Shown: piece by piece, positions 1 to 5,447 of the stretch | How positions within the stretch are numbered: the first letter of the stretch is position 1 | How the letters are laid out: each line of letters begins with the position of its first letter | DNA from: JADLEX01 sp964586775 | Lineage (GTDB): Bacteria; Lernaellota; Lernaellaia; JACKCT01 | Direction: 5' to 3' | DNA: 13,172 nucleotides | Assembly: GCA_964586775.1 (NCBI GenBank) | Contig: CAZPJD010000170.1 | Location: 1 to 13,172, forward strand | Made by a program: the position numbers and the translations under genes | The notes under the pieces: generated by a model | Told to the model about the DNA's origin: nothing | What the model saw: the letters and a program-made list of their open reading frames with translations, nothing else | Database searches by the model: none

Positions 1-150
1 GCGGCCCTGACGGCCGCACAACAGAGCCGAAACGGATAACACCGGCGATGAAACGCAAGCCGACGCCGACACGATAGCGAAAATGGTGCCAAAAGCGCCG
101 AGCTGACCTGCACGCCGAATCTCAATCGCGGAATTTGGGTCCACCGTCAC
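1..150 (-). CDS. Possible partial ORF downstream of the selenoprotein gene
   Basis: The minus strand stays open for 50 codons from a GTG at 150-148 to the window edge. The GTG overlaps the selW-like stop codon as GTGA, the kind of coupling seen elsewhere in this window. The translation starts VTVDPNSAIEIRRAG and then becomes fairly hydrophobic (GTIFAIVSASACVSSPVLS), as in an N-terminal signal or membrane segment, but I recognise no family. Another minus-strand frame is also open over much of the stretch, so the reading frame is not secure. There is no Shine-Dalgarno sequence beyond what translational coupling would give. It may equally be noncoding sequence after selW. The 3' end lies outside the window. 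Confidence 0.25.
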   Translation of the reverse strand, partial: MTVDPNSAIEIRRAGQLGAFGTIFAIVSASACVSSPVLSVSALLCGRQGR

Positions 151-374
151 GTTCGCAAAAGGTCGATGATCTCGGCGTGCTCGGGAAAACGCCCCGCTTG
201 GTACTTGGACCAGATCATTTGGCCATCCACTTTCACGTCGAAGATGCCCTTTTCGCCTCGGATGAGTTCGATGGAGATGGTGGGGTCGTGCGCGCGAACG
301 GCGGCGGCCAGACCGGCCGCACGGGGTTCGTAGTTTCACTGCACGCAGAACTGGATCGACATCTTGCGGCTCAT
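147..374 (-). CDS. SelW/Rdx-family selenoprotein (CxxU), UGA read as selenocysteine
   Basis: Reading from ATG 374, codon 13 is TGA (338-336) and the frame then continues to a TGA stop at 149-147, giving 75 residues. The product begins MSRKMSIQFCVQ-U-NYEPRAAGL and continues GIFDVKVDGQMIWSKYQAG, RFPEHAEIIDLLRT. This is the SelW/SelT/SelH (Rdx, TIGR02174-type) pattern: C10-x-x-U13 after a first beta strand, an Arg-Ala shortly after, then the conserved GxFxVxVDG...W/YSK...GxFP block. Full length for the bacterial family is about 75-95 residues. It is a thioredoxin-fold cytosolic redox protein; its exact substrate is unknown. The Shine-Dalgarno GAGGAGG (385-379) favours Met1 over Met5. It lies 47 bases after parC on the same strand. 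Conservation both before and after the UGA argues against a pseudogene. Selenocysteine insertion also needs selA, selB, selC and selD, which are not in this window. Confidence 0.9.
304..338 (-). promoter_or_regulatory. Bacterial SECIS element of the selW-like gene
   Basis: On the minus strand the in-frame UGA (338-336) is followed by 15 nt and then a perfect 6-bp stem, GCGGCC (320-315) with GGCCGC (309-304), closing the loop GGUCU (314-310). The apical loop starts 21 nt after the UGA, within the roughly 16-37 nt known for bacterial SECIS elements. It has G in the first two loop positions and a following U, as SelB recognition requires. The GGUC core is also in the loop of the E. coli fdhF element as I remember it. 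I see no bulged U in the stem. The hairpin lies inside the coding sequence, as bacterial elements do. Confidence 0.8.
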
Positions 375-390
375 GCTGCCTCCTCGAATG

Positions 391-415
391 GGTGCGCCCA
401 TCATATCAGCGCACC
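391..415 (-). other. Perfect 7-bp stem-loop between parC and the selenoprotein gene
   Basis: GGTGCGC (391-397) and GCGCACC (409-415) are perfect inverted copies around an 11-nt loop. The hairpin fills the short gap between the parC stop (422) and the selW-like Shine-Dalgarno (385-379). On the minus-strand transcript it is followed by CATTCGAGGAGG rather than a U-run, so it is not a standard intrinsic terminator. It could protect the 3' end of parEC mRNA, be an RNA processing point, or weaken read-through into the selenoprotein gene. A shorter alternative stem, ATGGG-CGCA-CCCAT, overlaps it. Its role is inference; the pairing is directly visible. Confidence 0.5.
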
Positions 416-421
416 GCGCGC

Positions 422-2560
422 TCAGAAAAGCTCCTGCTGGCCGTCGTCGTCGTCCGAATTGCGCGCCCTTTTCGCCTTCGATGCCGGCTTGGCTTCTGGC
501 TCGGCGTCGTCATCGTCCGCGTCTTGGGCCGCCGGTTGCGCGAGGTCCACGACGGGGAGCTGGTCGGGCGCGACGCCGATGCGATCGCAGTAGACGTTGC
601 GAGAAATCGCGCTGGCGCTGCTCGCGCGGTGCTTCGACACCGTGACGCCGCCCGCGCCGCGACCCTTCACCAGAATCTCGTCGAAACGCACGTACAGGTC
701 GGTCTTGATGCGCGGTTTCTTGCGCAGTTTGACGTAGGCGAACTGTTCGTCGCCGATCGACAGGTAAAGGATTTTCCCCGCGGCCTTGCCCGCGATCTCG
801 TAGCGCTTGTCGCGGGTGACGCCGCCGACCGTGAACCGCTTGGCGAAGACCTTGCCGCTCTTCGGCTCCTCATAGACGACGTTGAAGACCGTTTCTCGGT
901 GCTCCTGCTCGAAGACCTGCGCGTGCAGGATGCGCTCGCCGACGTACTTTTTTGCGTCGACGCGCGTCACGACGAGCCCGCCGTCCTGCAGGATCACGAG
1001 CACGTCGTCGATGGTGGAACACGGGCCGAGCTCCTCGGCGTTCTTCAATTCGGTACCGACGAATCCCGAGGTGCGCTCGACGTAGAGTTTTTGCGTGCGC
1101 GCCGCGACCGTGACCGCCTTGACCGCGTCGAAGGTCGTGAGCTCGGTCTTTCGCTCGCGTCCTTCGCCGTAGGTCTCGATGAGGTGATCGAACCAGTCGA
1201 TCGTGTACTTGGTGACGTTGCGTAGGTGCCGGTTCACGACCTTGAGTTCGTTCTCGATGGCGACCAGTTCTTCGCGCGCCTTCTCGGCGTCCCACGCGCT
1301 GATGCGCCGGATCCTCACCTCGGTGAGCATGACGAGGTCGTCGTTCGTTACGGGTCGGCGGAGCTTGGGCTTGAAGGGCTCAAGCCCCTGATCGATCTGC
1401 GTGAGCACCGCCTCCCACGACTTGGCCTTTTCGATGCGCAGGTAGATGCGGTTCTCGACAAAGATCTGCACGAGGCTTTTGTGGTGCCAGCGCATCTCGA
1501 GTTGGTCGCGCTGATATTCGAGGTCCTGACGCAGCAGGTCGCGGGTCTGCTCGGCGTTCCACTTGACGTAGTCCGAAACGCCGACGATCTCGGGCCGACC
1601 CTCGCGGATGACCACGCAAACCGGACTGTGCGACATCTCGCAGTTCGTGAACGCGTAGAGCGCGTCGAACGCTTTGTCCATGTCCACGCCGCGCTGAAAT
1701 GTCACCACGATTTCGATCTTCGCCGCCGAGTTGTCGTCGATGCGCGCGAGCTTGATCTTGCCCTTTTCCGACGCGTCGATGATCGAGTCGATCAGCGCCT
1801 GCGTCGTGGTGCCGTAGGGGATCTCGCGGATGATGACCGACTTGCCGTCGGTCTCCATGCGCGCGCGCACCTTGACGCGCCCGCCGGGCCGCCCGTCGTT
1901 GTAGTTTTGCGCGTCGGCAAGACCGCCGGTGGGAAAATCCGGCACGATCTCGAACGGCTCTTTGCGCAGCGCCTTTTTTTGCGCGTCGAGCAGCTCCAAG
2001 AAGTTGTGCGGCAGGATCTTCGTCGTCAGGCCGACGGCGATACCCTCCGCGCCCGTCGCCAGCACCAGCGGAAACCGCACGGGCAGGGTGATCGGTTCCT
2101 TGTTGCGCCCGTCGTAGCTGAGTTTATAGCGCGTCAGGTGCGGCGCGAAGACGACCTCTTTCGCGAACTTCGTCAGCCGCGCCTCGATGTAGCGCGCCGC
2201 CGCCGCGTCGTCGCCCGTGACGGGATCGCCCCAGTTGCCCTGCGTGTCGATCAGCAGGTCTTTTTGGCCCATGCCAACGAGCGCGCTCGTGATCGAAGCA
2301 TCGCCGTGCGGGTGATACTTCATGCAGTGGCCGACGATGTTCGCCACCTTGTTGAAGCGGCCGTCCTCGTTCTCCCACAGCGAATGCAGAATGCGCCGCT
2401 GGACTGGCTTGAGCCCGTCGTCGAAATCGGGGATCGCGCGGTCGGTGATGACGTACGAGGCGTATTGCAGGAAATAGTCCTGAAACGTCTCCTTGACCGG
2501 CACGGTGCCGCGGATCGTGGGCGGCGCGGGCGGCGGCGGAACCTCTTTTTTTCGGCTCAT
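422..2560 (-). CDS. parC: DNA topoisomerase IV subunit A (ParC-type)
   Basis: This 712-residue type IIA topoisomerase A subunit cuts and rejoins DNA in the ParE2ParC2 complex to unlink chromosomes. The winged-helix region has KPVQRRILHSL (51-61) and HPHGDASI (83-90). The catalytic Tyr is Y124 with R123 in AAARYIEARLTKFA. The block SYDGRNKEPITLPVRFP (148-164) is typical, a coiled-coil arm spans about 340-450, and a shortened beta-pinwheel-like C-terminal domain spans about 490-665. No QRRGGKG-type GyrA box is visible, which supports topoisomerase IV over gyrase. The tail is low complexity with two DDDD runs. Its wording is closer to Bacteroidota-type ParC than to E. coli ParC. The ATG overlaps the parE stop as ATGA, with GAGG about 8 nt before it, so the two are probably translationally coupled. 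The Ser and acidic residues that bind quinolones appear as A88 and S92. Confidence 0.93.
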   Translation of the reverse strand: MSRKKEVPPPPAPPTIRGTVPVKETFQDYFLQYASYVITDRAIPDFDDGLKPVQRRILHSLWENEDGRFNKVANIVGHCMKYHPHGDASITSALVGMGQKDLLIDTQGNWGDPVTGDDAAAARYIEARLTKFAKEVVFAPHLTRYKLSYDGRNKEPITLPVRFPLVLATGAEGIAVGLTTKILPHNFLELLDAQKKALRKEPFEIVPDFPTGGLADAQNYNDGRPGGRVKVRARMETDGKSVIIREIPYGTTTQALIDSIIDASEKGKIKLARIDDNSAAKIEIVVTFQRGVDMDKAFDALYAFTNCEMSHSPVCVVIREGRPEIVGVSDYVKWNAEQTRDLLRQDLEYQRDQLEMRWHHKSLVQIFVENRIYLRIEKAKSWEAVLTQIDQGLEPFKPKLRRPVTNDDLVMLTEVRIRRISAWDAEKAREELVAIENELKVVNRHLRNVTKYTIDWFDHLIETYGEGRERKTELTTFDAVKAVTVAARTQKLYVERTSGFVGTELKNAEELGPCSTIDDVLVILQDGGLVVTRVDAKKYVGERILHAQVFEQEHRETVFNVVYEEPKSGKVFAKRFTVGGVTRDKRYEIAGKAAGKILYLSIGDEQFAYVKLRKKPRIKTDLYVRFDEILVKGRGAGGVTVSKHRASSASAISRNVYCDRIGVAPDQLPVVDLAQPAAQDADDDDAEPEAKPASKAKRARNSDDDDGQQELF

Positions 2561-4464
2561 ATCGCGGCCTCGACGGTCGCGTCATCCGCGTGCGCCGCGT
2601 CGATGGCGTCCACCGGCTCCATGATGAGGTTGCCGGTGATGAAGTCGCGCCGCTCGGGCGTGTTGCGTCCCATGTAGTATTCCAGCAGGTCCTTGATCTT
2701 CGTGCCCGCGGGCATGTCCACACGCTCCAGCCGGATATCGCGGCCGATGAAATGCGTGAACTCGCCGGGCGAGATTTCGCCGAGGCCCTTGAAGCGCGTG
2801 ATCTCGGGCTTTTTGCCGAGCGCGCGGATCGCCGCGACGCGTTCTTCGTCCGAGTAGCAGTAGCGCGTCTCTTTTTTGTTGCGCACGCGAAAGAGCGGCG
2901 TTTGCAGGATGTACAGGTGCCCCTTCTTCACGAGTTCCGGGAAGAATTGCAGAAAAAACGTGAGCAGGAGCAGACGGATGTGCATGCCGTCCACATCGGC
3001 GTCGGTGGCGATCACGACGTGGTTGTAACGCAGTCCCTCCAGGTCGTCCTCGATCCCCAGCGCATGCTGGAGCAGGTTCAGCTCCTCGTTCTGGTACACC
3101 ACCTTTTTCGACAGGCCGTAGCAGTTGAGCGGCTTGCCCTTGAGCGAAAACACCGCCTGCGTCGCCACGTCGCGCGCCTTGTTCAGGCTGCCCGACGCGC
3201 TGTCGCCCTCGGTGATGAAAAGCTGCGTCGCCTCGTGAGCCGCGTCGGCCGCGTCGGTGAAGTGCACCTTGCAGTCGCGCAACTTGCGGTTGTGGACGTT
3301 CGCCTTTTTCTCGCGCTCGTTCGCGAGCTTTTTGATGCCGGCCAGATCCTTCCGCTCCTTTTCATTTTGCTGGATCTTTCGGCCGATCTCCTTGGCGATG
3401 TCGTCGTTCTTGTGCAGGAATTTCTCGAGCGTGTCGCGCACGAAGTCGATGACGAAGGACCGCACCGTCGGGCCCTCGGGCGCGACATTGGTGCTGCCGA
3501 GCTTGGTCTTGGTCTGCGACTCGAACACGGGCTCGTGGATGCGCACCAGCACCGCCGCGACGATGCCGCCGCGCGCGTCGCCCGCGTCGATCTCCTTTTT
3601 GAAGAACTCGCGAAACGCCTTGAGCACGCCCTCGCGGAACGCCGCCTGGTGCGTGCCGCCGTCGGGCGTGTACTGGCCGTTGACGAACGAAAAGTACGAC
3701 TCGCCGTAGTCGTCGGTGTGCGTGATCGCGTACTCGATGTCGTCGCTCGTGACGTGGATGATCGGGTAGCGCGCGGCCTCGCCCACCTGTTTGCCGAGCA
3801 GATCCCGCAGGCCGTTGTCGCTGGCGATCACCTGGCCGTTGAAGTGCAGCTTCAGGCCGCGATTCAGGTAGGCGTAGGTCCACAGCCGCTCTTCGATGAA
3901 CTGGGGATCGAAGCGAAAGTTGCGAAAGATGGCGGGATCGGGCTCGAACTCGATGTACGTGCCCGACGGCTTCGCGGTCGATTCGGGCCGATGCTGCTTT
4001 TTCAGCACGCCGCACTCGAACTCGGCGCGCTTGACCTGCCCGTCGCGGTAGGACTCGACGGCAAACCGCGTCGAAAGGGCGTTGACGGCCTTGGTGCCCA
4101 CGCCGTTCAGGCCGACCGAGCGGAAGAACGCGCCCTTGTCGTATTTCGCGCCCGTGTTGATCTGCGCGACGCACTCGATGAGCTTGCCGTGGGGGATGCC
4201 TCGGCCGAAGTCGCGGATGCTCATCGATTTTTCGTTCATCGTGATCTCGATCTTGCGCCCCGCGCCCATCAGGAATTCGTCGACGCAGTTGTCGATGACC
4301 TCTTTCGCGAGGACGTAGATGCCGTCGTCGAACTGCGTGCCGTCGCCGAGCTTGCCGATGTACATGCCGGGGCGCGTGCGAATGTGCTCGCGCCAGTCGA
4401 GGCTCCGGATGTGTTCCTCGGTGTAGTCGGCGAGTCGCGTCGCCCTGGGATCCTGCGCGCACAT
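2557..4464 (-). CDS. parE: DNA topoisomerase IV subunit B (ParE-type)
   Basis: This 635-residue ATPase subunit of topoisomerase IV has the size of E. coli ParE (about 630) and lacks the insertion found in long GyrB proteins. The GHKL ATP site shows RPGMYIG (31-37), EVIDNCVDEF (55-64, catalytic Glu55 and Asn59), DFGRGIP (85-91) and the lid GLNGVGTKAVNALS (118-131). QTKTKLGS (317-324) is the transducer loop. The TOPRIM metal site is EGDSASGS (419-426) with DADVDG (488-493). The phrases DWREHIRTRPGMYIG and INTGAKYD resemble Bacteroidota-type ParE. The ATG at 4464 is preceded by GGGGAAAG, a modest ribosome site. It is the first gene of the parE-parC unit and overlaps parC by 4 bp. Confidence 0.94.
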   Translation of the reverse strand: MCAQDPRATRLADYTEEHIRSLDWREHIRTRPGMYIGKLGDGTQFDDGIYVLAKEVIDNCVDEFLMGAGRKIEITMNEKSMSIRDFGRGIPHGKLIECVAQINTGAKYDKGAFFRSVGLNGVGTKAVNALSTRFAVESYRDGQVKRAEFECGVLKKQHRPESTAKPSGTYIEFEPDPAIFRNFRFDPQFIEERLWTYAYLNRGLKLHFNGQVIASDNGLRDLLGKQVGEAARYPIIHVTSDDIEYAITHTDDYGESYFSFVNGQYTPDGGTHQAAFREGVLKAFREFFKKEIDAGDARGGIVAAVLVRIHEPVFESQTKTKLGSTNVAPEGPTVRSFVIDFVRDTLEKFLHKNDDIAKEIGRKIQQNEKERKDLAGIKKLANEREKKANVHNRKLRDCKVHFTDAADAAHEATQLFITEGDSASGSLNKARDVATQAVFSLKGKPLNCYGLSKKVVYQNEELNLLQHALGIEDDLEGLRYNHVVIATDADVDGMHIRLLLLTFFLQFFPELVKKGHLYILQTPLFRVRNKKETRYCYSDEERVAAIRALGKKPEITRFKGLGEISPGEFTHFIGRDIRLERVDMPAGTKIKDLLEYYMGRNTPERRDFITGNLIMEPVDAIDAAHADDATVEAAI

Positions 4465-4505
4465 GAACTTTCCCCGATCCGCGTGGGCCGTCGTGAAGCG
4501 CCGCT

Positions 4506-4534
4506 TTCATGCCACGCGGGGTCGGCGTCGTCAA
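4506..4534 (-). promoter_or_regulatory. Candidate sigma70-type promoter of parE-parC
   Basis: On the minus strand TTGACG (4534-4529) is separated by 17 nt from CATGAA (4511-4506), preceded by TGG. This gives a predicted start near 4499 and a leader of about 35 nt before the parE ATG. The -35 is strong (5 of 6) and the -10 is weak (3 of 6), so this is a plausible but unproven assignment. Confidence 0.4.
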
Positions 4535-4655
4535 GATCTTGCGGCGTTTCTTCCGCGGGCGTCCACATGTTGTTGGATTCGCGGGATTTTTCCGTGTCGT
4601 CGCGCGATGAGGCTGCCCCGCGCCGGGCATTTGGTCGATCCGGTCGCGCAAAACG

Positions 4656-4686
4656 AACGGGGCGCCTTGCGGCACCCCGTTTTTTC
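4656..4686 (-). terminator. Intrinsic terminator of the 4736-5317 gene
   Basis: AACGGGGCGCC (4656-4666) pairs with GGCACCCCGTT (4671-4681) over 11 positions with one C-A mismatch around loop TTGC. On the minus strand the stem is followed by CGTTTTGCG, a short U-tract. On the plus strand it is followed by TTTTTC, so it could work both ways. No plus-strand gene ends here, so its likely job is to end the transcript of the gene whose stop is at 4736 and separate it from parE. Confidence 0.7.
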
Positions 4687-4735
4687 GCCCGGTCGCTGGC
4701 TTACGGCTTCCCGGACGTTCGGAGGATGGCGAAAC

Positions 4736-5317
4736 TCAGCGGATCGACACACTCTTCCACGTCGGCAGCAGCGAGTCGAAGCTCGACATCCCGCCCGTGA
4801 ACACGGTCGTCTCCAGGATCTTTTCCCCCGTCTCGCGCTTGTAGACGCTGCCCGCGAGCGTCGTCCACGCGCGGACCTGATGCAGGTCGCGCAGGTTCTT
4901 GATGCCGCGGAAGTAGTAGTTTTTTTCGTCGTTACCGAGGAAGGTGAAGAAGTACTCCACGTCCTGCAACTGGTGGAGCCGGATGGTGCCTCGCACGATG
5001 GGCGCGCTCTCGGCGATGCCGGGCAGCGTCACGTAGCTGTTCTCGCCCATGCTCCACGTGAGGAAGTCGTCCTCGTTGGTCGGGTCGAGGAAGCCCGCGA
5101 GGTTGGCGACGGCCTCGGCATGGAAGCCGAAAGAGGCGGGCTTGTCCGTATCGATCCGGCGGTTGTATTCTTCGGGCGACGACAGGGTTTCCACGAATCG
5201 GAAGGTTCCCTCTTTGAGGATGCCGAGCTTTTTCAACAGGCCGAAATTGACGGCGTTCACGACGCTGACGTAGGTCGAAGCCGCCTTCGTCAACGGTCCG
5301 GATACGGCAGACAGCAT
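4736..5317 (-). CDS. Stand-alone homologue of the GMC/cholesterol oxidase C-terminal domain
   Basis: The product is 193 residues when started at ATG 5317, which has an ideal GGAGG Shine-Dalgarno 7 nt upstream. A longer frame begins at 5401 but would add a non-conserved extension and cover the promoter. It has no signal peptide. Key stretches are FRFVETLSSPEEY (39-51), APIVRGTIRLHQL (105-117), EKNYYFRGIKNLRD (131-144), VRAWTTLAGSVYKRETGE (148-165) and KILETTVFTGG (166-176). From memory this order resembles the beta-rich domain that ends some cholesterol oxidase/GMC oxidoreductases (ETMSG..., ...RGTFxLF..., ...YYFxGFKxIxDD..., ...TTLYxxVY...). The FAD-binding domain is absent. A lipid- or steroid-ligand role is only inference. 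It is monocistronic, with its own promoter and terminator, and diverges from the polysaccharide lyase gene. Confidence 0.8.
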   Translation of the reverse strand: MLSAVSGPLTKAASTYVSVVNAVNFGLLKKLGILKEGTFRFVETLSSPEEYNRRIDTDKPASFGFHAEAVANLAGFLDPTNEDDFLTWSMGENSYVTLPGIAESAPIVRGTIRLHQLQDVEYFFTFLGNDEKNYYFRGIKNLRDLHQVRAWTTLAGSVYKRETGEKILETTVFTGGMSSFDSLLPTWKSVSIR

Positions 5318-5372
5318 GTCAAATCCTCCTTCACGCCCGCCGGGAAAGGCCGAACGGGCGGAGCACAGCCGA

Positions 5373-5401
5373 ACTGTAAGCGTCGGCACGGACGAATGCA
5401 A
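5373..5401 (-). promoter_or_regulatory. Sigma70-type promoter of the 4736-5317 gene
   Basis: On the minus strand TTGCAT (5401-5396) is followed after exactly 17 nt by TACAGT (5378-5373). Transcription would start near 5366, leaving a leader of about 49 nt ending in the GGAGG ribosome site. Each hexamer matches consensus at four of six positions and the spacing is ideal. Confidence 0.6.
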
Positions 5402-5417
5402 GCGGTTTTTGACGCAT

Positions 5418-5433
5418 TGTGTTAATTGTCACG
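5418..5433. promoter_or_regulatory. Possible CRP/FNR-family operator in the divergent intergenic region
   Basis: TGTGT-TAATTG-TCACG matches the CRP half-site pattern TGTGA-N6-TCACA at eight of ten fixed positions. It sits in the AT-rich middle of the divergent region, upstream of the -35 for the minus-strand gene and 15 nt before the proposed lyase start. One such match can arise by chance. Confidence 0.25.
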
Positions 5434-5447
5434 AAAAAACCCACGTA

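Noticed and set aside
147..374. selW-like gene as a pseudogene broken by a nonsense codon
   Set aside because: The UGA stands exactly at the family's redox-active Sec/Cys position, conservation continues after it, and a SECIS-type hairpin follows.
135..593. Plus-strand open frame of 152 codons across the selenoprotein gene
   Set aside because: It lies antisense to the selW-like gene and the parC tail, shows no known family and is low in complexity; the minus strand explains the sequence.
2590..4800. Long plus-strand open frame (736 codons) opposite parE
   Set aside because: It is the antisense shadow of GC-rich parE, which has all ATPase and TOPRIM motifs; the frame is Arg/Val/Leu-rich without domains.
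5316..5447. Upstream ATG at 5316 as start of the lyase
   Set aside because: It would overlap the start of the divergent gene, run through its promoter, and bury the export signal behind 60 non-hydrophobic residues.
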